Assembly (NCBI GenBank): GCA_973895155.1
Contig: OZ316896.1
Span: 3,844,001-3,908,000, forward strand
From: Marsupella aquatica
Taxonomy: Eukaryota > Marchantiophyta
DNA length: 64,000 bases
Reading direction: 5' to 3'
Below are positions 1 through 10,406 of this stretch, piece after piece (position 1 is the stretch's first letter; each line of letters starts with the position of its first letter). A program made the translations under genes and the position numbers. The notes under the pieces were generated by a model, which was given only the letters and a program-made list of their open reading frames with translations, searched no databases and had not been told where the DNA came from.

Positions 1-216
1 GCGAATGTAAAGTGCGCCAAGGAGAAGATGCTCAAAAGATTCCGTATTTGATTATTTTCCTAATCGTCAGATCTCCCTAGATTTAAGGGTGACCGTTAGA
101 TTCTGGCCTGGGTCTAGGTGGAACACTGGCTAATGAGATAGCAAAATAATACCAAATTTTCCCCAAAAGTGGGAAAAGATTTTTGGGGAAGTGTAATTTA
201 GCCTATTTTTGCCACT
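1..216. repeat. Dispersed repeat R1, copy 1 (cut by window edge)
   Basis: This stretch is closely similar, in the same orientation, to 10183-10406. Shared blocks include the GCGAATGT start, the AGATCTCCCTAGAT block, the GGTGGAACACTGGCTAATGAGA block and the TTTTTGCCACT end. Differences are scattered substitutions and small indels. No coding potential is visible. It may be the end of a larger transposable element, because copy 1 starts exactly at the window edge. Confidence 0.8.
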
Positions 217-695
217 GCATGCATCTGTTGACCATAATTAGTGTGTGATAAACACTAATTCGAGAGCGCTTATTTTCAAGGTATACTAGCAAATTAGTCA
301 CACTAAATTTGTGCTAACACTATTCCATGTGCCACAATGCACATTCAAAAACTTTTTCTAAAATTCTGTTGTCTTTAGTGCAGGCTATTTCCCGGTTTGC
401 ATCAGTTCAGTCTAATTAGTGTGACTAACACTAATTCAAGAGTGCCTATTTTCAAGGTCTTCTCATGAATTAGTGTTAATTAGTCACACTAATTTTGTGA
501 TAACACTATGTCATGTGCAACAAAGTGCATTAAAAGACTTTTTTATTCTGTTGCCTTTAGTTGGGCTAGTTCCTGGTTTGCATCTATTCACCATAATTAG
601 TGTGATTAACACTAATTTGAGAGTGCTTATTTTCAAGGTCTACTCATGAATAAGTGTTAGTCGCACTAATTTTGTGCTACCACTATTTTTGCACA
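217..695. repeat. Tandem repeat, about 178-bp unit, 2.6 copies
   Basis: Three successive units start near 230, 411 and 588. Each contains TAATTAGTGTG, then AACACTAATT, then a TTATTTTCAAGGT block; the first two also share a TTTGCATC end. Each unit carries the small palindrome AATTAGTG...CACTAATT, so single units could fold. No gene is visible. Confidence 0.8.
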
Positions 696-896
696 TGAAA
701 TATTGTTCATATGGTTTTGAGAGTGGAAAAATAGAGAGAAAATAAATATTTTTAAAAATTTCACAAGAATTGTGTTACTTTGGACACAATTCATTCTTGT
801 GAATTTTAGTACCAATTTAAAAAAGTGCAGAAAAGACTGTAATGAAAAAAAGACAAAATTGGTGTTATTAATTTGGACTCAAAATCAAATTAATTT

Positions 897-994
897 ACCA
901 AAATTAGTGTTGACTCTAATTCTTGCATAACACTGATTACACTCATTTTTACATTTAGTGTTATGTAAGAGTTAGAGTTAACACAGATTATGGT
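897..994. repeat. Inverted repeat, 38-bp arms (small MITE-like hairpin)
   Basis: The arms 897-934 and 957-994 are reverse complements with about six mismatches and a 22-base loop. Three mismatches in the inner part are transitions, as expected from decay of an originally better palindrome. Size and shape resemble a miniature inverted-repeat element, but no target-site duplication was identified. Confidence 0.7.
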
Positions 995-2141
995 GAAGAG
1001 TGGTAACTTTTTTCTTTTTGAGAAAAATTACTTTTGCTTGTTACTCTTCTATCCATAGTAGCCAAAGAGTTTCTTAAGTTACCTTGGTAAATGTTAGAGT
1101 AGTTGAAGAGTTTATTTTTACTTGTCAATTATAAAAAATGTGTAAAATAAATTAAAAATTGAAAGAGATTACCAGAAAACACTCATATATCAATCACAAC
1201 TCATTCAAAGATTATTTTCTTTCACCCCTATTTACCTTTTTCTTTGTCTGCTTGAAATGTTACTTTTCAGTTTTCCATTGCTTTTACATTTAAGGGTCAA
1301 ACTGTTTTTCTTTGTCTTGCCTCAAACACAAATATTCAAATTTGGTTCTTCTTGCAGAACTAACGGTTGGAGTAGACTACTTCATCAATTATCAGTTACT
1401 GATAACTGATAATTGCTATCAGCGACTGATATCAATTATTAATTTGTTCGTCCTTAGTTTTTTTGTAATCTCAGCTGAGTAGCTGAGATAGGCCTCTGCA
1501 CCTTTGTGCATCTCAATTGGGCAGTTGAGATTGGCCCAAACTTGGCTGACCTCGCCAAGAGGGGTGTTCGGACAGGAAAAAACAAAAACCAAAACCAAAA
1601 ATTTGGAAAAAAAACTTCCCAATATTACATGTCTGTAACATATGTGCATAGCTAATCTTAGCTTGCCTTGCTGAGATGGGCAGCCAATCTCAGCTGGCCT
1701 TGCCGGGATGGGCGTCTATATGGTACAGACAACCGATAGTGAAAAGAAAATCCAAAAAAAATCCTATTAAATTTTGAAATATAAATTGAATTTTTTTCCC
1801 AATGTTTTTTCCCCATTTTTTTAACTTTTTTTTCTTGCCGCAACTGGATGGTCTCTCTGAAATGATATAACAACTGATATCAAGTAAATTGATAGAGATG
1901 ACTGATAAGATAATTATACTTCTAACAATTTTTGTTTGTGATAAATCATGTTGATGTGACTACACGTGCATCCAGGAATTTTGGAAGGAACTTCTCATGA
2001 GGTCCGTAAATAAGTTGGTCCCTATCATTACACATAGTAAAGTTCTAATGTCTTAGCCAAAACTTATGGGGTCTAGAGAGAGTAAATGCAAAATACCCTG
2101 AATAATAATGGTAATAATGGCAGTTTGGTTCATTCTTTTAG
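995..2141. other. AT-rich intergenic sequence
   Basis: No gene is visible. There are scattered short motifs: repeated CTGATA words near 1390-1430 and 1860-1905, and repeated CAGCTGAGAT-like words near 1470-1500 and 1665-1705. Open frames here are short and without family resemblance. Confidence 0.6.
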
Positions 2142-2321
2142 ACCACCTCAAGAGAAGGTCTAACTGTTTGATAAATAAAAATCTTTGTGATGGAAGCAAC
2201 ATGGGTTATGTTGGCTGCCTAAAACTACAGCTTACCACCTCAAGCCAAGGTCTAACTGTTTGATAAATAAAAATCTTTGTGATGGAAGCAACATGGGTTA
2301 TGTTGCCTAAAACTACAGCTT
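2142..2321. repeat. Tandem duplication, 92 and 88 bp
   Basis: 2142-2233 and 2234-2321 are nearly identical, both starting ACCACCTCAAG and ending AAAACTACAGCTT. They differ by two substitutions and a 4-base indel (TTGGCTGCC versus TTGCC). The high identity implies a recent event. Confidence 0.92.
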
Positions 2322-2426
2322 TTTTACCTGTCAAATTTTGACAATCTATAAGTGTTGAAAAACACACAGCTTGTCAAGAACAAGCATAAGATTGTCCAAA
2401 AAAAGGTGTCCCCTATGGGAACCATC

Positions 2427-2666
2427 CATAATGTATTCAAAAGAGAGGTATCTGAAAATAACATAGATATATTCACTATTCTCTTAAGCAATTTAAGATC
2501 AAATGAGAAAAATATAATCACAAACTATAACACAATGTTAAGCATCCATGTTGTATTGAAAGAAGAGGTATCTGAAAATAACAAAGATATATTGATTATT
2601 CTCTCAAGTAATTTAATATTGAATGAGGAAAATATAATCAAAAATTATAATACAATGTTGCGTCAA
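2427..2666 (+). repeat. Tandem 120-bp repeat, two units, open in one frame
   Basis: Units 2427-2546 and 2547-2666 are exactly 120 bases each. In the plus frame both encode 40-residue repeats sharing EVSENN, SNL and NYNTML. The frame is open from about 2352 to 2717 but starts at a non-ATG codon or at an internal ATG near 2415. It lies in AT-rich repeat sequence and no protein family is recognised. The in-frame multiple-of-three unit could be chance or a degenerate coding remnant. Confidence 0.8.
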
Positions 2667-2734
2667 AAAATGTACACTAGTGATCTTCATTTAAATTTGG
2701 CTAGCTGTTTTGGGTAAGAGAACAAAATACCTGA

Positions 2735-3180
2735 AAAAGTGGAAAGAATCAACCAAGATTGAATTATATTTGGTGTACACTTTTTTCAAAGAAAAACCAA
2801 AAACCAAATATGACTCTTCATCAAAATATTGGTTTTTTTGGCAATATCAGATCTATCATAGGCTGCCCTTGCCTGCCTGAGATAAATAAATTTATGAAAA
2901 AATATTTACATTTGTTTACTTTGTAGAAAGATTTGGAAATTTTGAATATATTTTGAATATAAATAAAATATAGAAAATACTTCTCCAAAATTTAAATACT
3001 AGAGAAAAATATAAATCTTGTCCCTCGGTTGTGCTTGGATTTATGTTGTGCTTGGATTTATGATGTAGTGGCTGCTATCTTGCATCTTCAATTTGACGTG
3101 GGTTATTCAATACTACCACAATAATTGTAGAGTTGGGATCACACAGATTAACTTGTCTCAACAATTACATCACAAATCTT
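2735..3180 (+). repeat. Dispersed repeat R2, copy 1
   Basis: Similar to the block ending at 6545. Shared landmarks in order are GAATCAACCAA, a run of TTTGAATATAAAT, TTGTGCTTGGA, a GATG(T/C)(A/G)GTGGC(T/C)GCTATCT block and GTTGGGATCACACA. Copy 1 has an extra internal duplication of the TTGTGCTTGGATTTATG word (about 3028-3062). It runs directly into the minisatellite at 3181. Confidence 0.7.
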
Positions 3181-3450
3181 CTATGTTTTTCTCTCCCTTT
3201 GACATTTTTTCTTGTCTTGACATATGTTTCTAATCTTCAAGTATTTATCTCTCTTTAACGTCCTTATCTTGCCTTCATGTATTTTTCTCACATTAACATC
3301 TTTGTCCCACCACAACATTTTTTCTAAACTTTGACATCTTACTTTCCTCTCCTCAAGATCTTTTCTCACTTAGTTGGTTCAACATCTTTTCTTCACCTCT
3401 TAACATCTTTTCTCACCTTAATTAACATCTTATCTCTTTCTCATCTTGCC
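3181..3450 (-). repeat. Minisatellite of R2 family, reverse orientation
   Basis: Degenerate repeats of a CATCTTTTCTCACCTT-type word, units roughly 20-40 bases. Its reverse complement (AAGATGTTGTGAGAAAA) is the core of the arrays at 6546-6990 and 40060-40240, so this is the same family read from the other strand. Confidence 0.7.
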
Positions 3451-4680
3451 ATCTTTATCTCTTGGGCCCAAGGCCAATGGAGCTGACTCCATGGGCAACA
3501 GACGCTTGGGGCACGAGTTATAGCCCGATCCGGGTTTGGTTGATCGGGGGTCCTGGGCGATGATGGTATCTGAGGGCCTAGGCATGAGCACTTGGTCGGC
3601 CCAATCACAATGGGCTAAGGCACTCCACTTACAAACGCCTATTGTAACTAGAAAGTTATGGGCATTGCCAGTTGGTGGCGCCCAGACATGCGGGTGAGGG
3701 TCCAGGTGGGGGGCCAAAATTTGGGGACCCAAGTTGGTTTGAGGGTGGCAGGTCTCCAAAAGCATATATGAGGGGAGTGGTGTCTCCCTGGGGGCTAAGG
3801 GTGAGCCAAAGTCGTGGGCTACGACGGACACGACACTAAGGGAAAATGTCAAATGGAAACAACGATAATTTCCCAACGGGAAGTCCGTTGGAAGACTTCT
3901 TGGGTGCGTTGGAAAGCTCTCAAGGAGGGCTACGTCCTCTTGAGCTCAGTTGGGCTGGGGGTGCCATAGGTTCTCGGGGTTTGCGAGGGCTATCGCCCGC
4001 TTGCCAAATCCTACTGAAACAATAGCCAAGTTGCGTTAAGTCCCTCAAGGGAGCTTGCGTTGGGGAGGCAAGGCCAAGTAGGCATGGAGGATGATTTCCA
4101 AGGCACTTGGCTCCTAGATCATCAATGGGGCGAGAACCAAGAGTTGGTCGCTAGAGTCGGGGCCATTATGGTCTTGGCGTGTTGGGACAAGCTTGGGACA
4201 AGCTTTAGGACAAGCTACGCTATTTGGGCCATGAGCATGTCCTAGGGATAGGGTAGTCAATTGGTGATGGATAGGTACGAGGAGGAACCCGGGCTGCACC
4301 CAAGGAAGGAACTGTTATGGACGAATAGTGGGTGTTGGTTCTAGTTCCGACTTATGGCATCGGGCGGACCTATCACTGACCTACTTACCAATGTATGTTG
4401 AGCTTGAGTTAGGATGCTAGAATTGAGAGATCTAGATCCTGAGGGGTTACTTACCGAGATGCTTGGTTGTTTGTGCAGACAGTGAGGACCATTGAGTAGC
4501 GGTCGTGTTGGAGAGCAAGCGCGGCTTTGTATGGGAGGGGCCACAGGCGATGCAAGGGGCACTAGGTTGTTTGCTTGAGGTATTCTGTGGAGGCGTTTGG
4601 GCACCAAAGGCACTTAGGCGTGGGTGTTGGGATTGTTGAGGGTGTTGGGTGGCAAGGTCCACCACTGTACATAACTCCTT
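3451..4680. other. GC-rich block, unidentified (probably repeat-derived)
   Basis: The GC content is clearly higher than on either side. A minus-strand frame of 148 codons (3430-3876) is open, but it is proline-rich, low in family signal and probably fortuitous. Nothing recognisable as a gene was found. The composition shift suggests an inserted element. Confidence 0.45.
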
Positions 4681-4684
4681 AGAG

Positions 4685-4745
4685 GCTACCTAAATACACA
4701 TCCTATACTAGTCTTCTTACAAGCTACCTAAATACACATCCTATA
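4685..4745. repeat. Short direct repeat, 23-bp word twice
   Basis: The word GCTACCTAAATACACATCCT, plus ATA, occurs at 4685-4707 and 4723-4745, 38 bases apart. Confidence 0.85.
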
Positions 4746-5080
4746 AGAATGTTAAGTCCAAAACTTTAAACCATAAGACTTTTCTTGTGAGACTCCTTTG
4801 ATACTTCCCATTGCCGCCTAATGTCCTAATTACATGGCAAAAATACACAACCATACTGCTGTGAAAATTCTATTTTTTCTAACCTATCCCCCCAAACTCT
4901 CATGTTTTGGAACATTCCTAATAATCTGACAACTCTCCCCCCAAACTATTGACGTAGTCAATCGGGTCCGAAGGATGTCTATACACATACACACCAATTA
5001 TAATAATCCAAATGTAAGTTCCTTGCACAATTAAATTTTAGGGAGAGAAGGATAAAGGTCAAATTATAGCTTTTTACTCA

Positions 5081-5559
5081 CCTGTCCCCCAAACTACCCA
5101 ATATTACTAATTTTCTCAACTAAACAAAATTAATTATCAACTCTCCCCCCATTTTGTATTTAACTTAGTATTAATTTGTATACGCGCGGGTTTTCATTGT
5201 CATGTGGCAGGTTGATACTGGTTAGCCTAAACCTACCACCAACCCCTTCAGTCCCTCTTCCCCTTCCCCGCTGTGTTTTCCTGACTAAAGATGAGGCCAA
5301 AAGTGTCTTTTGGGAGGGGAGTGCGAAGCAAAATTGACATGTTTTCGCCCCTTCAAGACCTATGACTGTGACTTGCAACAGGGAAGGGGAGCCGAGAGGG
5401 GTCACATTGGGTTAAGGCTAGCCAGTAGCCACTTGCCACATGGCAATGAGAACCTGAGTGTATATAAGTTAATACTAACTCAAATCAAAATGGGGACAGA
5501 TTGATAATTAAATTTGAGACTGGGGCAAGTTTGTAATATTGGATAGTTTGGGGGACAGG
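5081..5559. mobile_element. Foldback/MITE-like element with arms of about 150 bp
   Basis: Left arm about 5081-5235 and right arm about 5414-5559 are reverse complements at roughly 80 percent by eye. Matching landmarks are CCTGTCCCCCAAACTA against TAGTTTGGGGGACAGG, AATTAATTATCAA against TTGATAATTAAATT, TTAGTATTAA against TTAATACTAA, and CATGTGGCA against TGCCACATG. The palindrome continues less well toward the centre. No transposase frame is inside, so this is a non-autonomous foldback element. Similar CTCCCCCCAAACT ends near 4890-4950 suggest decayed relatives next to it. Confidence 0.8.
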
Positions 5560-5744
5560 TTTACAAAAATTTAAACAAATAATTATAATTATGTAACACT
5601 GCCTAAGTACAAAAAGCACCATACTGGGGAGACAGGATCCCCAAGGTAGAAAACAAGCTGGAAACCCAATAAGTGGGATAAATTATTTCCTTCTTTAAGT
5701 CACCGGAGTCACAATAAATGTTATCTAGTGTGCTTAAAGAATGT

Positions 5745-6545
5745 GACAAAGGGAATGAATCAACCAAAAATTAATTACATTTAGTGTTTGGTGTGAAGGG
5801 AAAAAGTGACACGGTTTTCTAAGCAACAAAAACCCTGGTGGTAATCACACATCAAAATGTGACTGCATTCATTGATTGAAAGGAAAAAACTAGGATTATC
5901 ACAGTATGCACGGGTGTTGTACATAATATATGTCATATTTTGATGTGCACTTACCGAGACCCCAAGAAAAGTGGGCTGCCAATGCATGAGAGTACTTTTG
6001 GTACCATCCATGCATTGGAAGTCATCCTTACATATGAACCTTTCGTTCCTCTACCATTTTTTATCACTATAATACCCTATCCTCGATCATTTGTAAGCTT
6101 CAACTAATTTTGACCTTTCATCAAAGCATTATTTTTTAACACCTTCAAATTTATCCATATACCGTAACTATCTAAAATAAATCTCTGTCCAAGATACCCT
6201 TTAGTGTGCTAGCACCTGCTCAAGATGAAGAACAATAAAAAATAACTACATTTATTCATCTTTAAATTATCTAAATTTAAAACGGAAATTTTGGAGAAAA
6301 CATTGATTTTTTTGAAAAACTTTGAATATAAATATTACATAGAATATTTATTTCTCTAAGAATTTTAGGTTAAATAAAATGTCTTTTTTTCCTGTCACTC
6401 AATTGTGCTTGGACTCCATGATGCGGTGGCCGCTATCTCACCTCTTAAATTTCTATGTGCAATGGATAATGGATGGGTTATTGAACATGACCACAAAAGT
6501 GTATGGTTGGGATCACACATACCATGTCTCGATTACTACACTAGC
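5745..6545 (+). repeat. Dispersed repeat R2, copy 2
   Basis: Its ends match 2735-3180 (GAATCAACCAA at the left; GTTGGGATCACACA at the right). The middle 5915-5970 matches 34165-34225 (TGTCATAT(G/T)TTGATGTGCA then ACC). It is longer than copy 1 by about 300 bases and is followed by the minisatellite. No coding capacity is seen, so it is probably a non-autonomous element. Confidence 0.65.
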
Positions 6546-6990
6546 TCACTACCTGTGCATTGCACAAACGATGTTGTGTCAGCCAAGATTTGGCTGAGAA
6601 AAAAGATGTTGTGTTGGCCAATTAGACATCGTTGAGAAAAAAGAAGTTGTGCCGGCCAAGACGTTGTTGAGAAAAAAGATGTCATGTCGGCCAAGATGTT
6701 GTGTCAACCAAGACATCATTGAGAAAAAAAATGTTATGTTGGCCAAGAAGTCATTGAGAAAAAATATGTCAGCCAAAACGTCTTTGAGAAAAAATACCCA
6801 TGTGTTGCACAAAAGATGTCGTTAAGAAAAAAGAATTAATTTTGCCAAAAAATGCCATTATGTCAAAGATGTCATTAAAAAAGGTGTCATTTTGCCAAAG
6901 ATATCGTGAAGTAAAAGATGTTGTGAGAAAAAAGGTGTCACTTCACCCAATATGTCATTATGTGAAAGATGTTGTGAAGTAAAAAGTCAA
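6546..6990 (+). repeat. Minisatellite of R2 family, forward orientation
   Basis: About a dozen degenerate units of roughly 30-36 bases built from (T/G)TTGAGAAAAAA, GATGTTGTG and TTGGCCAAGA words. The array begins after a TGTGCATTGCACAAA word, which also precedes the array at 40060. Units near the right end are less regular. Confidence 0.8.
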
Positions 6991-7799
6991 GGAGGGAAGA
7001 GTCGACCAAGAGTCAGGGTTGTCGCAACTCGATGTTGTCGTCATGGCCTGCATCCAAGGGGCGACATGGTTTTTTGGTCCTATTCCTTTGTCTTTGTCCT
7101 TCAGTTGTCTTTTTCTTGTATTGATTTCTTTTTTACCCAAAATGCCCCTGCATCTGAATAATGACCAAGCTATAAATTGGCGCAATGTTACATTATAGGT
7201 TTAGGGTTTAATGAGAGGTGTTTTAAAATTAAAAAAAAAAACCTTTTTTCTCTTCTGTTCTTTTTAAACCTTAACACCCCCCCCCCCCCTCCCCCCTCTT
7301 TTCACCCATTTCACTATTTTTGGTCTTCTCTTTTTCTCATTCACCGTCACTCCACTGGCTCGCCGTCCCTCCCCACCAATGAGAGGTTGGAGCCTTTTGA
7401 GGGGCTGCCCTACATGATTGCAAGAATGCCCCTCGCCCGACACGTTACTCTATTGACTAAAATACTATTTGCAATTAAACTATGGTGCATCACAATATTG
7501 AATATGTACACTATTTACTTGCATGTGATTATGTATAATCATGGAGGGAAGATACTCCTTGGTCCTCATGCATTGTGTTAAAGTGTCACTTTCTTGTTGT
7601 TATCTAGTGTGATTATTTCTTGCTTGGACAATGGTGCAACTTTTTGTGAGTCACACTAAACTAAATTCACACTTTGTCTTTATTCATTACCTTTGACCAA
7701 ATTTGTAATTTTTGTGCCCTGCAAATTTGAATGACGACCACACTATTTTTTTGGCGCAAAGTTGTATTGTAGAAGTTAATTGTAAATCTTCTAATTTCC
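6991..7799. other. Intergenic sequence
   Basis: No gene was found. There is a poly-C/poly-pyrimidine stretch around 7270-7300. The remaining open frames are short and unrecognised. Confidence 0.55.
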
Positions 7800-8070
7800 T
7801 GTCTCGCCTTGACATCTTTTTTAGAATCTTCACATATTTATCTCTCCTCAACATCTTTTCTTTGCCTTGCCATCTTTTTCTCATCTCGCCATCTTTATCT
7901 TATGATGATATTTTTCTCTCACCCTTGATATTTTTTCACTCCTTGACCATTTTTCTCATCTTGACAACTTTTTTCACCTTGACATCTTATCTCATCTCAA
8001 CATCTTTTGGGTGCTCTGCTGCCTTCTATTGAAAAAATAAACAAAACATCTTTTGTGCAACGGAGATGTG
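7800..8070 (-). repeat. Minisatellite of R2 family, reverse orientation
   Basis: Repeats of CTTGACATCTTTT and CTCATCTCGCC words, closing with CATCTTTTGTGCAAC. That end is the reverse complement of the GTTGCACAAAAGATG word found at 6800-6816. The array is therefore in inverted orientation to 6546-6990, only 0.8 kb away, and related to 3181-3450. Confidence 0.75.
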
Positions 8071-8284
8071 TTGGGCCAGTAAGGTTATGACAAGATGTTT
8101 TTGCAAGTTAATAAGCATAATAAAAGTTGCCATGTCCTTTTCTGTTACTCAATAAAGAGTGATTTCCATTCTTTAAAAACAAAGGAAAGATTCTTTTGAT
8201 TTTAGTCCACAAGGATCATATCTTGTGATGATGCACTATAAAGGTTTGTGTTTGTTCCATGGCAAAAGCGAAGGAAGATAACCA

Positions 8285-8560
8285 ACTGGCACTGGTCAGT
8301 TTGGCCAGGATGAGCCTAGAACCGAGAGGTCCCAGGTTCAATCCCCCCTCCACATGCAAGGGTTGTGGAGGGTGAGTGTGTGTGTGGGTGGGGTGTAGTG
8401 GTGGGAGTCCTGGTTTCTCTTCAACCCCTGGCTGGTCGGCTTTGGGGCTCTGGTCCAACTCTCTCTCCCTCCTAGTACTGGGTATGACCCCCCTTGTGGG
8501 CTACCCTATAGAAGTGCATGCTCTCAAGTTGATCATCTATCCTCTGTTGGATGGGTCAGC
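8285..8560 (+). mobile_element. SINE-like element with tRNA-related head
   Basis: The 5' part (8285-8355) has a tRNA-like layout: a box-A-like TGGTCAGTTTGG region, then GAGAGGTCCC and a box B AGGTTCAATCCC. The body that follows is GT-rich and contains TACTGGGTATGACCCCCCTTGTGGGCT-type sequence, but no reading frame of interest. A related head in the opposite orientation lies at 34565-34625. Box A is weak, so assignment rests mainly on box B and the recurrence. Confidence 0.55.
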
Positions 8561-8959
8561 TTTCGGTATTCAAGGCAAAACAAAAGTAAAGGAAAATACC
8601 AACAGGTGTAAGCTTCAAGCCCACTCTCATGAGTGTGGGGCATGGTTGCTCTTTTTCTTGGACTAGGTTGACTATCCCTTGTTGTTTCATAGCAGTCTAA
8701 ACCCCCACTAGCCATGATAAAATCTAGATCCACCAGATTTTACCATTAATATGTCCTTCTCCTGAAATTGTGGAGCACAGGCAAGATGGAGGGGACAGAA
8801 GATAAATGTGAAAAGGAAGAAGTGTTGGACACTTCCCATTTTACATGGCTAGTGACGATAAAATACCAGAGTTTTAATTCCAGTTGTTATTCTCCTGAGT
8901 GTCATTTCCATCTTAAAGGTGACATTATAAAGAGAAAACCTTAAAAATTGCCCTGAAAA

Positions 8960-10140
8960 GTATGTCTGTTTACTTCCCTACTCCCAAGGGACACTACTGT
9001 AGACGGAATGTACGCTCTCGCTCCAGTGAAAGGTAGGGCTATGGTGGCTAGCTCATATTCTCTGATCCTCAGGGTAGGCAGCTCAACAACTCTCTTTTGA
9101 TCACACCACCCACTAACAACACAGCCACACACCAACAGTACAACGCGATCCTGAGGAGAGAAGCTGATGCAATGCACATGATGTACAGTCTCTACAAGTA
9201 CACGAAAGAAGAAGGAATTTGCATGCACAAAGATGTTGTTCATCGAGGAAGGACGACGATGACGATGATGATGCAGACGATTTGAGTCTGGGTTCGAGTC
9301 GATGCAAAATCAGCAACGGGCGAGCTCTATTTCATCGAAGGCGATGAGATACTGTGGGATCATGGGAAGCTAATGGGATATCCCATCTTTCCTTCCGATT
9401 CCTTCCAGCGCTTCGTTTTGGAGTGTGGCAAACAGGTTTGACTTCAGTCAAGAAAGGAGTCTATGTAGAAAAATAGGGCTCATGCATCACCGTCATAGGT
9501 GGTCTGCTATTGCGTGTTTCCCTAATAGGGGGTTGCGGGCTAGGATTTCGAGTGAAGGTTCGTGGAGATGGAGTTGAGGCGACAGCTTGTGACACTTGGT
9601 CAGCAGAGGTTTCTCTGTGGACACCTCTAATATCTCTGGACTGCGGGCGGTCAGAGTAACACGATCAAAAGGCGTCGGCAATCTGATACTTTCGATGTCC
9701 CTTCGAGACTAAAGTTGTGTACTGTACTTCTGTGCCAAGAGGACAGCAGACAAGTCGGAGGGTCCTTCTAGAGAGAATTGTTTTTCTTGGGGCACACAAT
9801 TGACTGACAGGTTTGCGTGTAACGTACACGGAAAGCTGGACTTCTCCAGCCACGATCAATCTGCCACGATCAATCTGTTTTATTGTTCAGCGTATCGTGT
9901 GCTCTAGTAGCTGTTGTATCGTCGAGCCTCACTCTACAGCTCTCCATACTTACTTTCGAGGAAAGAACAAGGGCTACAAACGTACACTCTTGAGGCAGTA
10001 TGGACCGACGATAATAGCACATCAAAAAGGAGTGGCCTAGGGTGTATTGTGCTACTATGGGTTTTTCATACCTTGATAAAACTGGATTGCTCTATTATGT
10101 CACCTTTGTTGTTCCTTGTACGGATCAGCTAGTGCATTTT
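8960..10140. other. CpG-retaining, gene-like island in repeat-rich DNA
   Basis: CpG dinucleotides are frequent here, unlike the flanking 0-9 kb and 10-19 kb where CpG is rare. The island includes a candidate exon (9287-9435) and a perfect 14-bp tandem duplication of CCACGATCAATCTG near 9850-9877. The composition suggests an unmethylated gene or young gene remnant. No complete gene could be assembled. Confidence 0.45.
9287..9435 (+). CDS. Candidate internal exon of an unrecognised gene
   Basis: The stretch is open for 49 codons plus two leading bases. It is bounded by an AG at 9285-9286 and a CAG followed by GTTTGA at 9436. The translation looks like folded protein: it contains GELYFIEGDEILWDHGK and GYPIFPSDSFQRF, with mixed hydrophobic and acidic residues and no low complexity. 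I do not recognise the family. No convincing partner exons were found, the upstream sequence lacks a clear polypyrimidine tract, and TGA lies just upstream in frame. It may be a single exon of a gene with long introns, or a relic. Confidence 0.35.
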
Positions 10141-10182
10141 GATTTGATGTGGAGCTAAGGTTTTTATTTTTTCACTAGAGTG

Positions 10183-10406
10183 GCGAATGTCCAGTGTGAG
10201 AAGGAGAAGATACTCAAATTATTCTTTATCTGATTATTTTCCTGACCGCCAGATCTCCCTAGATGTAAGGATGACCGCTAGATTCTGGCTAATGGGGCCT
10301 GTGATTAGGTGGAACACTGGCTAATGAGACAGAAAATAGTAGCAAAATTTTGCCAAAAGTGGTGAAAGCTTTTTGGGGAGGTGGAATTTGGTGAATTTTT
10401 GCCACT
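10183..10406. repeat. Dispersed repeat R1, copy 2
   Basis: Same orientation as 1-216, with the shared landmarks listed there. Similarity stops after TTTTTGCCACT, where the two loci become unrelated. This sets the right end of the element. Confidence 0.8.

Noticed and set aside
3430-3876. 148-codon minus-strand frame
   Set aside because: It is proline-rich with no domain, no splice context and a repeat-like location.
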